Shown here: positions 8,324 to 16,579 of the stretch, in pieces
How positions within the stretch are numbered: the first letter of the stretch is position 1
How the letters are laid out: each line of letters opens with the position of its first letter
Origin: Nostoc sp. KVJ20
GTDB lineage: Bacteria > Cyanobacteriota > Cyanobacteriia > Cyanobacteriales > Nostocaceae
Length of the DNA stretch: 40,346 nucleotides
Assembly: GCF_001712795.1 (NCBI RefSeq)
Contig: NZ_KV757577.1
Location: 1 to 40,346, forward strand
Direction: 5' to 3'
Made by a program: the position numbers and the translations under genes
The notes under the pieces: model-generated
Told to the model about the DNA's origin: nothing
The model's input: only the letters and a program-made list of their open reading frames with translations
The model's database searches: none

Positions 8324-8479
8324 AACTTCGGAAAATACTGATATTTTATTAAAAGCATACAACAAAGTTTTAAGTAAGGGAGTGAAATTATATATGACAT
8401 GCAATTTTGTTTGGTAGTAAGTTATGAAAGCCTTTACCGCAAAGGTTTCAAGGTCTGAAACACCTAGAACAAAATACAT

Positions 8480-8661
8480 ATTTCTTCATGCGTGCTGACT
8501 TAATCACAAGTCGATAGCAAGTCGATAAAAAGTCATTGAAAACAAAAATTTCTTGAGGCTGAACTTAGGGATTGGGAAGGTTTGATAGAGTTTAGGGACT
8601 TTCTAACCGTTAGAAAGTTTCATTGAAAACGCAATCGATTATTGATTAAGGCAAGACAACC
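8480..8661. promoter_or_regulatory. Divergent control region of the two AAA-like ATPases
   Basis: This gap lies between the longest possible start of the HTH-ATPase and the start of the giant ATPase. Three direct repeats begin at 8508, 8519 and 8530 (aagtcgata, aagtcgata, aagtcattg), exactly 11 bp apart, about one helical turn. A palindrome with 9-bp perfect arms, actttctaa and ttagaaagt, lies at 8598-8618. The sequence cattgaaaac follows both motifs (8535 and 8621). These look like protein-binding sites, and the HTH-ATPase next door is the natural candidate ligand. Confidence 0.5.
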
Positions 8662-11600
8662 ATGACCAAACACTATGAGTATAAAGTTGGTGGCAGCCTC
8701 CCCGTAGATGCCCCAAGTTATGTGGTGCGACAAGCTGATACAGATTTCTATGAAGGATTGAAAGTGGGTGAATTTTGCTACGTCTTCAATTCGCGGCAAA
8801 TGGGTAAAACCAGTTTGCTTGTTCGGACAATGGAAAGGCTCAAGGCAGACGGAATTGCTTGTACAACCATCGATTTACAGGGGCGTGGGGGTTCCCAACT
8901 TCAGATGGAACAGTGGTACAACGGGATTGCCTACACCTTAGTCAAAGATTTTCGCCTTGGAGATCCCCTCACTTTCCTACAATCTTGGTGGGCTGATCGA
9001 GAAATGCTCACACCTACGCAGCGGTTAGCAGAAATGATTGAGACGGTTTTGCTGCCCTCGGTTCCCGAAAAGATTGTGATTTTTATTGACGAAATAGATA
9101 GGATTCTCAGTCTAAAATTACTAACCAGCGATTTCTTTGCATTCATCCGAAGTTGCTACGAAAAACGCAAAGTCAATTCAATTTATAATCGCCTCACCTT
9201 TGCCTTAATTGGTGTTGCTACTCCTGATGAACTGATACCCGATAAACATCGAACACCTTTCAATATTGGTCGTGCCATTCAATTGACGGGATTTGAACTG
9301 GATAAAGTTTCACCTCTAGCAAAAGGACTAGAAGACAAAGCCGATGATTCCCATACTGTGCTGCGGGAAGTGCTGTCTTGGACAGGTGGACAACCCTTTC
9401 TGACTCAAAAGCTGTGCAGTTTACTAGCAAAATCGGAATCAAAAATTCCACTGGGAGATGAAGCGAAGCAGGTTGAGTACTTTGTTAGATCGCATTTTAT
9501 AACTAATCCTGAATCAGATGTATCAGTGCATTTGAAGTACATTCGCGGTCGCATTTTGCTGCGGGAAGAAACCGTGATTCGAGTACTAGAACTCTATCAA
9601 CAAATTTTGCAGCAAGGCATGATTGTTGCTGATGACAGTTTCGAGCAAATGGCGCTACGTCTCACGGGACTTGTTGTCGAGCAGCATAGGCAGTTGCGGG
9701 TTTACAACCACATCTATGCCTTAGTTTTTGATCGAGACTGGGTGAATGAATCGCTCACAAATCTCCGTACCTATGCCAAAGAGATGAATGCCTGGTTAGA
9801 GTCCAGCAGAAGCGATGAATCTTGCTTATTGCGAGGTGAGGCACTGATAATGGCTCAGAATTGGGTGGTGGGAAAACGATTAGGCGATCGAGATTATGAA
9901 TTTCTGCGGGCAAGCGAAGATTTACAACGTCGAGAAATTGAACACGAGTTGGCAACGCAGAGACACGCGAATGAAATTTTGGCAGCAGAACGCCGACAAG
10001 CAGAGCTTAAGTTACAAGAAGCGAAGCAAAATTTGCAACAGGTTCAACAACAAACCAATCGAGTTATTCGTCGTGGGCGTGTTAGTGCGATTGTCGCAGG
10101 TGCGATCGCTGTGGCATTTGGCGCTTCTGCATGGGCTGGATATATAGAAGTATTGAATGCAAACACAGAATTAGATCGGGCGAATGAAAAAGTGTCGAAG
10201 GTAAACACGAAATTAAGTCGGGCTAATTCCGAATTAATCAAAGCCAAAGGAGAAACTAAAACTCAAAGAGAATTTGCTGAACGGATGAATCTACAAGTTA
10301 AAAAGTCACAGAAAGAATTTAATACTAAACGTTACGAACTCAGTACTGCCATAGACAAAATTACAAATGCTCAGAATCAAAATGCTTTTTTACATGAGAG
10401 AAACCGGGAACAATCATTAGACTATAATAATTTATTAGCTGCAACTAACAGTATGCGATTGAGTTTAATGACTACAAAATCAGATTTAAAAGAGGCAAAT
10501 GCAAAAGAAAAAGATGCTTATGAAGTATTAGCAAAATTAATAGAAAATGCCAGAGCTTTAGAAACCTTTAATGAAGGACAACAAGTAAGTGCTTTGTTGA
10601 TGTCAATGAAAGCTAATCAAGAATTAAAAACTATACCTAAGTCTGATAAATTCCTCGACAAAAATTCATTAAATAATCCAGCTATAGTTCTACAACATAT
10701 TCTCGATAACATTAGAGAAAAAAATGAATTTAGTATTGGAGGAATTCTTATAAAAAGCTTGAGCATCAGCCCTGACTTTAAACAAATTATCACGGTTGGT
10801 GACTCCGAAAAAATTCAAATTTGGGACAGCCAAGGAACTCAATTATCTGAAACTGATGTTTCAAAGGTTTACAAAGCTATTCTCAGTCCAGATGGGCAAT
10901 ATATTGCTACAGTTGTAAAGGGAACAGTTTGGCTCAGGGATAAAACCGGAAAGAGAAAAATTGTTGAACTTAAAGGACATAATAAAAATGTTAATGATGT
11001 TAGCTTCAGTTCAGATGGACAGAAAATTGCTACTGCTGGAGAAGAAGGCGTTGTCCGCATCTATTCCATATCTGGTAAACTTATACATGAGTTTAAAGCC
11101 GAACCAAATCGGCAAATTTGGACTGTAAGTTTTAGTCCAGACAGAACGCATCTGGTAACGCTTGGGTTCGATCAAGGCAATACTATTAAAAACAGTGCCA
11201 TCAAAATTTGGAGTCTTTCTGGACAAGAAATTGGGCAGTTAGACAAAAGCAAGATTGGAGAATTAAATAAAAAAAATCAATTTGAATTTAATACATTTAC
11301 ATTCATCTATAACAAAGAAAACAAACAAAAACCCCAAATTGTGACAGGTGATAATCAAGGTTATGTTCGATTCTGGGACTTTTCTGGACAACCTTTGAAT
11401 GGATTGGGATTTCAAGCTGCTCAGAGAGAGGTTCGTGAATTGGCAATTAGTCCCAATGGTAAATTATTTGCAACAATTGGTGACGTAGACCCGGTGGCGA
11501 AAGTTTGGGATTCGCAGGGCCAGCAATTGCTAGAACTCAGAGGTCGTCGAGGTGGGGTAAGCAGAATTAAATTTCATGCAGATGGCAAGCAATTAGTGAT

Positions 11601-13545
11601 GGCGGATGGTGTTGACACAATTCAGTTTTGGGATGTTTCTAGACACTTATCGATTGCCTCTTCAAAACATCGCGATGGAGTTGCAGCTCAGTTTAGTCGT
11701 GATGGTAAATTGATTCTCACTTTTGGAAATGAAGGTAATCTGATTGTTCAGGATCGACTGAGTATTGTCCAGGATCGACCGGATAAAGTTGTCTATGAAT
11801 ATTCAGGCAATCCCGGCGATGCAAATAATGCTAGCTTTAGTCCAGATGGCAAGTGGATTGCCCAAGTCAGCATGGATGGCAAGATTCGGCTTCATAATCT
11901 TGTCACTCGTAAATCTCAAGAGTGGACAGGACACCCAAATGCTACTCTCCTTGGTATCGCCTTTACACCTGATGGGCGCTACTTTGCTACAAGCGGACAG
12001 GATTACACTGTAAGGCTTTGGGATCTCTCTGGCAAGCAGGTTGCTGTGTTCGAGCATGGCTCTTGGGTTTGGGATATCAGTTTTAGTAATGATGGACGCA
12101 CCCTTGCAACCGCAGGAACAGATGGTCACGTCAAACTTTGGGATTTCAATCCAATAACGGCGAGCAACAAAGGGCTAATACGTGATGTCAAAGTTTCTGC
12201 CGAATCTCTGATGACCGTCAGTTTCAGTCCTGTTGGTGAGCAGTTTGCAACCGCAGGATACGACGGAATTGTTAGAGTGTGGAATCGTTCAGGAAAGAAA
12301 CTATCAGAATTGCAACCTCAATCTGAGCGTATCTTCCGCTTAAGCTTTAGTCCAGATGGAAAACACATAGCAACGGCAGGATTTGACGGTACTGCTCAAG
12401 TTTGGGATTGGAGATCCCAAAAGCAGTTTGCTCTATTGTATATGGGGCAAGTCCATGTCTATACTGTAAGTTTTGCTCCCGATGGAGAAATTGTTGTGGG
12501 AGCAGGGGATGGAAGTGTAAGAACGTGGAAACCCAAAGAACTAAAATTGAGTACGCTTCTCAATGAGGGTTGTGATTGGCTTACTAATTACTTCATTGCC
12601 AAGCCTGAAAAATTATTAGATATGAGAGTTTGCCAGAATAATTATATTCTTCAACAGACCTCACCAGCCCTTATTGTCAAAGGTCAACAGATAGCAAAGA
12701 AAAGCGACGTTGAAAAAGCTGTCAAACTTTTTAAACTCGCTCAACAAGGCAATCGTCAATTACTATTAAATCCTGAATCTGAGGCGCAAAAATATAAAAC
12801 ACTTGGTGAGGCTGAGGCTCTTTACTATGAGGGTAAGCATCTGGCTTTTGATAAACGCTATAAAGAAGCTATCTCAAAATACAATCGCTCACTGCAACTC
12901 AATCCTAATCATGATAAAGCACTCACTGCTAAAGCGCTCACTTCACGGGCCCATGCTTTGTGGAGTTTATATGGCAAGGAGCGAGAAGAAGAAATTTTGG
13001 CAGATTTGGAACAGGCAATTAAGCTAGATCGTAAGATAGCATCGGCATGGGTTCAACAGGGTTCCTACTATGGAATAATAGGAAAATATGAAAAAGCACT
13101 GCCAGACCTCAATCAAGCAGTTGAACTAGATCCTGGTAATGACGATGAAGCAATCTACATGCGAGGTTTTCTTTATTACTTAGCAGCGAGCAATCAGGGA
13201 AAATTAGGAGAATTTAGTAAAGAGGAACTGTATCGAAAAGCGCTGGAAGATTTCAATCGAGCGATTGACCTTAATTCAGTCGATCAGGAGGCATATTCTG
13301 GACGTGGACGAGTTTATGAGGATCTAGGTGATCAGGCACTATCAAACTACGATCGCGTGATTGAAATCAATTCAGCCGATCAGGAGGCACTTTCTGGACG
13401 TGGACGAGTACATGAGGCTCTAGGTCTCTATGATCAGGCACTATCAGACTACGATCGCGCGATTCTACTAAACTCAAATGACAAAGACACGTTTAATTTA
13501 CGCAAGAATCTGCAAGAACGGAAACAGCAATTACAACAGGAATAA
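8662..13545 (+). CDS. Giant AAA-like ATPase with membrane segment, WD40 propellers and TPR tail
   Basis: This 1627-residue protein has an AAA_35-type N-terminal ATPase (about 1-350; Walker [10 protein letters not shown] at 43-51, Walker B IFIDEID at about 140-146). A charged helical stretch follows, then one transmembrane segment (about 472-495, [20 protein letters not shown]) and coiled coil (about 497-640). About 14 WD40 blades (roughly 690-1300) show repeated SFSPDG and VRLWD motifs, enough for two seven-bladed propellers. [10 protein letters not shown] segment, common after WD40 arrays in cyanobacteria, leads to C-terminal TPRs (about 1375-1620). The plan is that of STAND-type switch ATPases: sensor repeats, ATPase switch and output. 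Here no separate effector enzyme is seen. Role unknown: stress sensing, signalling or conflict defence. Confidence 0.85.
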   Translation: MTKHYEYKVGGSLPVDAPSYVVRQADTDFYEGLKVGEFCYVFNSRQMGKTSLLVRTMERLKADGIACTTIDLQGRGGSQLQMEQWYNGIAYTLVKDFRLGDPLTFLQSWWADREMLTPTQRLAEMIETVLLPSVPEKIVIFIDEIDRILSLKLLTSDFFAFIRSCYEKRKVNSIYNRLTFALIGVATPDELIPDKHRTPFNIGRAIQLTGFELDKVSPLAKGLEDKADDSHTVLREVLSWTGGQPFLTQKLCSLLAKSESKIPLGDEAKQVEYFVRSHFITNPESDVSVHLKYIRGRILLREETVIRVLELYQQILQQGMIVADDSFEQMALRLTGLVVEQHRQLRVYNHIYALVFDRDWVNESLTNLRTYAKEMNAWLESSRSDESCLLRGEALIMAQNWVVGKRLGDRDYEFLRASEDLQRREIEHELATQRHANEILAAERRQAELKLQEAKQNLQQVQQQTNRVIRRGRVSAIVAGAIAVAFGASAWAGYIEVLNANTELDRANEKVSKVNTKLSRANSELIKAKGETKTQREFAERMNLQVKKSQKEFNTKRYELSTAIDKITNAQNQNAFLHERNREQSLDYNNLLAATNSMRLSLMTTKSDLKEANAKEKDAYEVLAKLIENARALETFNEGQQVSALLMSMKANQELKTIPKSDKFLDKNSLNNPAIVLQHILDNIREKNEFSIGGILIKSLSISPDFKQIITVGDSEKIQIWDSQGTQLSETDVSKVYKAILSPDGQYIATVVKGTVWLRDKTGKRKIVELKGHNKNVNDVSFSSDGQKIATAGEEGVVRIYSISGKLIHEFKAEPNRQIWTVSFSPDRTHLVTLGFDQGNTIKNSAIKIWSLSGQEIGQLDKSKIGELNKKNQFEFNTFTFIYNKENKQKPQIVTGDNQGYVRFWDFSGQPLNGLGFQAAQREVRELAISPNGKLFATIGDVDPVAKVWDSQGQQLLELRGRRGGVSRIKFHADGKQLVMADGVDTIQFWDVSRHLSIASSKHRDGVAAQFSRDGKLILTFGNEGNLIVQDRLSIVQDRPDKVVYEYSGNPGDANNASFSPDGKWIAQVSMDGKIRLHNLVTRKSQEWTGHPNATLLGIAFTPDGRYFATSGQDYTVRLWDLSGKQVAVFEHGSWVWDISFSNDGRTLATAGTDGHVKLWDFNPITASNKGLIRDVKVSAESLMTVSFSPVGEQFATAGYDGIVRVWNRSGKKLSELQPQSERIFRLSFSPDGKHIATAGFDGTAQVWDWRSQKQFALLYMGQVHVYTVSFAPDGEIVVGAGDGSVRTWKPKELKLSTLLNEGCDWLTNYFIAKPEKLLDMRVCQNNYILQQTSPALIVKGQQIAKKSDVEKAVKLFKLAQQGNRQLLLNPESEAQKYKTLGEAEALYYEGKHLAFDKRYKEAISKYNRSLQLNPNHDKALTAKALTSRAHALWSLYGKEREEEILADLEQAIKLDRKIASAWVQQGSYYGIIGKYEKALPDLNQAVELDPGNDDEAIYMRGFLYYLAASNQGKLGEFSKEELYRKALEDFNRAIDLNSVDQEAYSGRGRVYEDLGDQALSNYDRVIEINSADQEALSGRGRVHEALGLYDQALSDYDRAILLNSNDKDTFNLRKNLQERKQQLQQE
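13277..13480 (+). repeat. Recent TPR-unit duplication in the giant ATPase gene
   Basis: Two adjacent TPR units are nearly identical in DNA, starting at 13277 and 13373 (for example tctggacgtggacgag in both). The first unit is six bases shorter: it lacks the Leu-Tyr pair of GLYDQALS. The period is therefore 96 instead of the usual 102 bases, and that TPR would be 32 rather than 34 residues long. Confidence 0.7.
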
Positions 13546-13661
13546 AACAATCATTACATAATAATAACTCAATCAAAAGTTAATCATTGCGCGAAGAACT
13601 TTGAGCCGAACGCAGACACGCCCTAACTATATTGGAAGCATCCAATTCAGGAGAAGCTTCC

Positions 13662-14237
13662 ATGTTGAATAAAACCTTCAGATCCTTTTCATTTAGTCTC
13701 GCGGCTCCCGTTGTAGCATCAACTCTTTTGTTCTCAAGCTTGCCGAGTTTTGCATTTGGATTGAGCAATAATTCAATGCGATCTCAACAACTCTTGACTC
13801 AGCTTACTGCGAATAAAACTTACACCAGAGAGCTTTATTCAATTGGGATGCCGGGTGAAATACTTGAAGAAACACCTGAAATGTTATTGTCTTACAATGA
13901 AGCAACTGAAACTGTATACATCATTCTGGAAACATCTGTTTCGTCAGAAATTGAATCTCTAAACGAGCAAGAACTTCAGGATAAGATGATGGCGGGTTTT
14001 CAATCAGCTTTTAGTAGTGAGGGTGAAACACAAGGTACTATTACTCAAAGTAAAGCCCTTAAGTATGATAAGCACCCTGCTCTTGAGGTGATGGTTGAAC
14101 ACAAAGATGGCACTACAGGCAACTATCGGATGACACTTGTGGGCGATCGTCTTTTTATTTTGGGAGCAAGAACACCAAAGCAACTGACACTAGAGAGCCA
14201 AGAATTTTTCAACTCCTTCTTGCTCAGATCCAACTAG
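13662..14237 (+). CDS. Small secreted protein of unknown function
   Basis: The start chosen is the ATG at 13662, preceded by AGGAG at 13649-13653; a TTG at 13632 in the same frame has no such site. The 191-residue protein has a signal peptide (MLNKTFRSFSFSLAAPVVAS, cleavage near PSFAFG at about residue 30). It continues as a mixed alpha/beta domain with PGEILEETPEMLLSYNEATETVYIILET and a C-terminal RMTLVGDRLFILGARTPKQL...FFNSF block. This resembles small cyanobacterial exported proteins that carry a lipoprotein-like stress domain, but I do not recognise the family. It follows the giant ATPase by about 115 bp and is the last gene before the yifB repeat. Confidence 0.7.
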   Translation: MLNKTFRSFSFSLAAPVVASTLLFSSLPSFAFGLSNNSMRSQQLLTQLTANKTYTRELYSIGMPGEILEETPEMLLSYNEATETVYIILETSVSSEIESLNEQELQDKMMAGFQSAFSSEGETQGTITQSKALKYDKHPALEVMVEHKDGTTGNYRMTLVGDRLFILGARTPKQLTLESQEFFNSFLLRSN

Positions 14238-14259
14238 CTTTGTTTTTATAAAATGAAGC

Positions 14260-14381
14260 GGCATTGCTGATTAATAGTATGAAAATTTCAAGCATCGGTG
14301 CATAGACACAAAAATAAAGACTGAGTTTTCATTCTTTTTTGTAAGAGTTTGGAAACATTCATACTCAAATTCAGCAATGCC
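14260..14381. repeat. MITE-like element, 122 bp
   Basis: The ends are ggcattgctga (14260-14270) and its exact complement tcagcaatgcc (14371-14381). Pairing continues inward with agtatgaa against ttcatact. There is no coding capacity. The termini match the ends of the element at 21000-21308 (ggcgttgctga), so both may be moved by the same transposase. It abuts the truncated yifB copy. Confidence 0.7.
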
Positions 14382-14383
14382 AA

Positions 14384-14524
14384 AAATTAGGATTATCAGC
14401 CAGAGCAAGCGATCGCATTCTCAAAGTAGCACGGACTATTGCAGATTTAGCGGCAGAAGATGAGCTAAAAACAAATCATGTAGCGGAAGCGATTCAGTAT
14501 CGCACAATCGACAGAATGCAATGA
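14384..14524 (+). pseudogene. Second copy of the yifB 3' end (46 codons)
   Basis: The sequence reads in frame [14 protein letters not shown]...YRTIDRMQ and stops with TGA. It is the same peptide as the end of the intact YifB except for one Gln-to-Lys change. Differences from 5900-6040 are almost all at third codon positions. The copy therefore diverged while still part of a functional yifB gene, not after becoming a fragment. It has no start codon or promoter of its own. Confidence 0.9.
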
Positions 14525-14575
14525 AAGGTTGGTTATACCAATTTTAAAAAAGAATGCCAAAAATAGACCATTTGT

Positions 14576-14599
14576 AGAGACGCGATTCATCGCGTCTTT
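14576..14599. repeat. Dispersed hairpin repeat
   Basis: Arms agacgcga (14578-14585) and tcgcgtct (14590-14597) flank a ttca loop. Same family as 564-588; a further copy lies at 14690-14716. Confidence 0.6.
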
Positions 14600-14689
14600 A
14601 CCCAAGGATGTGTTGCAATCATTAATTGAATTGGTATTAAAAACCAATACGCCTGGGTTAAGGGTTATTGGTGTAGATAATTGGTCTTT

Positions 14690-14716
14690 GAAGACGCGAT
14701 AAATCGCCGTCTCTAC
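14690..14716. repeat. Dispersed hairpin repeat
   Basis: The sequence gaagacgcgataaatcgccg, continued by tctctac, is almost identical to the copy at 564-590. It lies between the yifB fragment and yihY. Confidence 0.6.
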
Positions 14717-14873
14717 AAGTGTTTTGGTCTGATCTGAACTGTATTGCACTATAAAATTCTAAATTCCTCCTCCAGAATGCTGCATAAACTCCCTTGGGAG
14801 GATGTCACCACCCAGTCAATCAGTATCCAATATATCAGGGACTAAGCAACATCCCTAGAAGGAGACTGATTGG

Positions 14874-15890
14874 ATGAATTTGCAAGCAATTTGGAAGCTT
14901 TTCCAAGAGACATTTAAAGAATGGAGTGAGGATAAAGCCTCACGGTTAGCGGCGGCGTTGGCTTATTACACAATTTTTTCTATTGCACCATTGCTAATTA
15001 TTGTAATTGCGATCGCAGGGGCAGTATTTGGAGAAGAGGCGGCAAGGGGTCAAATCGTCGGACAGATTCAAGGTTTAGTCGGCCAAGATGGCGCAGAATT
15101 TATCCAAACAGCTATTAACAATGCTAACAAACCACAGACAGGAGCGATCGCTTCCATTATTAGTGTTGTAGTTTTGCTCTTAGGTGCTACTGGTTTATTT
15201 ACTGAGTTGCAAGATTCCCTCAACACGATTTGGGAAGTGAAACCGAAACCTGGACGCGGTGTAACTAACATTATTCGCCTACGCTTTTTGTCCTTTGCAA
15301 TGGTGATCGGTATTGGTTTTTTACTATTAGTTTCTCTAGTAATTAGTACAGCCTTAGCAGCATTAGTAACATACTTTAGCAACTTGCTCCCAGGTCTTGA
15401 TTTTATCTGGCAGATTCTCAATTTCATCCTCTCTTTCGCCATCACTACATTCCTGTTCGGACTCATTTTTAAAGTCCTACCAGATGTCAAAATTGCTTGG
15501 AGTGATGTTTTAATTGGAGCTATGCTCACCTCCTTTTTATTCTCCATTGGGAGATTTTTATTAGGACAGTATTTAGGTAATGGCAGTTTCGGTTCAGCTT
15601 ATGGTGCAGCTGGTTCACTGGTAGTAATCTTAGCTTGGGTTAACTATGCCGCACAGATTCTTTTCTTCGGTGCTGAATTTACCCAAGTTTATTCCAGAAG
15701 ATATGGCAGTGGCATAACTCCAACTAAACACGCCATCCCTATATCTGATAACACGGAATATAATGGCACGGCTCCAAAGGGGCAATCATCAACTAATAAA
15801 AAGCCATTTTCTCGCTTGATGAATCGTTTCTTCCAGTCTTTTAGAAAGCCCAAACGCTTACAACAGAGAAGAAAAAATCCGCGATTTTAA
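14874..15890 (+). CDS. YihY/BrkB family inner-membrane protein
   Basis: The 338-residue protein belongs to the YihY/virulence factor BrkB family (UPF0761). The diagnostic N-terminal block is present (DKASRLAAALAYYTIFSIAPLLIIVIAI), followed by the TGLFTELQDSLNTIWEVKP motif. The protein has about six hydrophobic membrane segments, and the conserved GSFGSAYGAAGSLVVILAWVNY region precedes a last helix (QILFFGAEFTQVYSR). A basic tail of about 60 residues follows. The family's biochemical function is not settled. The start is supported by AAGGAG 9 bases upstream. It is probably the resident gene that followed yifB before the island entered. Confidence 0.9.
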   Translation: MNLQAIWKLFQETFKEWSEDKASRLAAALAYYTIFSIAPLLIIVIAIAGAVFGEEAARGQIVGQIQGLVGQDGAEFIQTAINNANKPQTGAIASIISVVVLLLGATGLFTELQDSLNTIWEVKPKPGRGVTNIIRLRFLSFAMVIGIGFLLLVSLVISTALAALVTYFSNLLPGLDFIWQILNFILSFAITTFLFGLIFKVLPDVKIAWSDVLIGAMLTSFLFSIGRFLLGQYLGNGSFGSAYGAAGSLVVILAWVNYAAQILFFGAEFTQVYSRRYGSGITPTKHAIPISDNTEYNGTAPKGQSSTNKKPFSRLMNRFFQSFRKPKRLQQRRKNPRF

Positions 15891-15936
15891 TCAGTTTCAA
15901 ACCCTGACTTAAAGCCTGTTTTACGCAAATAACCTT

Positions 15937-15957
15937 ATACTGGATTTTTTCCAGTAT
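15937..15957 (+). terminator. Hairpin between yihY and the DUF421 gene
   Basis: Perfect 8-bp arms atactgga and tccagtat flank a five-T loop, about 46 bases after the yihY stop. No T-run follows. Probably a weak terminator or an mRNA 3' end structure. Confidence 0.45.
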
Positions 15958-15981
15958 TCTATTGAACCAGGGAGAAAATCA

Positions 15982-16539
15982 GTGGTAACGGAAAAATGGT
16001 TTTTCATCGATTGGCAGGCAATTTTTGTTCCTAGTATCAGCGTCTTTGAGTTGATTATCCGTGGTTCGTTGGTCTATTTAGCGCTGTTCTCGGTGCTACG
16101 TGTACTTCCTAGCCGACAACTCGGAACACTAGGAATCACTGATTTACTCGTAGTTGTGCTATTTGCTGAAGCTGCTCAAAATGCTATGGCAAGTAATTAT
16201 ACATCGATTACTGAGGGTGCTATCCTGGTAGGAACTGTGATTTTTTGGAGTTACTTGCTGAACTGGTTAGGTTACAAACTTCCTCGATTCCAACGTTTTA
16301 TGAATCAGCCACCGCTGCTATTGGTAAAAAATGGTCGGATGATTGAGCGTCATTTGCAACGAGAGTTAATTACAGATGATGAATTGATGAGCAAGTTACG
16401 TCAGCAAGGTGTAGAATTTATAACCGATGTGAAGTTTGCATATATGGAGGCTGATGGCAGGATTAGTATCATCATGTCAGATGCAAAAACTAGTTCCGTC
16501 CCTCAGCAAAAAGTAGCATTAAAAAGTGATCTACATTAA
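15982..16539 (+). CDS. DUF421 (YetF-like) membrane protein
   Basis: The 185-residue protein has about three N-terminal membrane helices (about 22-42, 52-72 and 78-98) and a soluble C-terminal DUF421 domain. Typical motifs are visible: FSVLRVLPSRQLGTLGITDLLVVVLFAEAAQNAM, the PPLLLVKNGRMIERHLQRELITDDELMSKLRQQG block and FAYMEADGRISII. Family members resemble Bacillus YetF/YdfR; their function is unknown. The start is GTG with GGAGA 7-11 bases upstream. purB follows after 40 bp, so the two may be co-transcribed. Confidence 0.85.
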   Translation: MVTEKWFFIDWQAIFVPSISVFELIIRGSLVYLALFSVLRVLPSRQLGTLGITDLLVVVLFAEAAQNAMASNYTSITEGAILVGTVIFWSYLLNWLGYKLPRFQRFMNQPPLLLVKNGRMIERHLQRELITDDELMSKLRQQGVEFITDVKFAYMEADGRISIIMSDAKTSSVPQQKVALKSDLH

Positions 16540-16579
16540 TTAGACTGTAGAATATGACGGTTGTATTCTGTGCCGAACT

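Larger units (their letters stand above)
6041..14383. mobile_element. Putative island inserted at the yifB 3' end
   Basis: About 8.3 kb lie between an intact yifB and a second, free-standing copy of its 3' end. The content is accessory: a PIN toxin with its partner, two divergent AAA-like ATPases and a small secreted protein. This matches integrative elements that rebuild the 3' end of their target gene on entry; comM is a known island target in other bacteria. No integrase or transposase gene is seen inside, so movement must have used enzymes in trans, a lost recombinase, or homologous recombination. A 122-bp inverted-repeat element lies directly against the right-hand repeat. Confidence 0.6.
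14238..14873. other. Gene-free stretch with MITE, yifB 3' copy and hairpins
   Basis: No intact gene. In order it holds an inverted-repeat element (14260-14381), the extra yifB 3' end (14384-14524), and a cluster of dispersed palindromes (14576-14599, 14690-14716, and the pair ataccaatt / aattggtat near 14534 and 14628). The last 15 bases include an AAGGAG ribosome-binding site (14859-14864) for the yihY gene. Confidence 0.8.

Noticed and set aside
6041..14383. Search for an integrase or transposase inside the island
   Set aside because: Every gene in the block is accounted for by a PIN toxin, its partner, AAA-like ATPases and a secreted protein. None has recombinase motifs.
14465..14749. A 94-codon minus-strand ORF
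   Set aside because: It is antisense to the yifB fragment and runs through two dispersed hairpin repeats.
15068..15547. A 159-codon minus-strand ORF inside yihY
   Set aside because: It is antisense to a well-conserved membrane-protein gene and has a lysine/proline-rich shadow composition.
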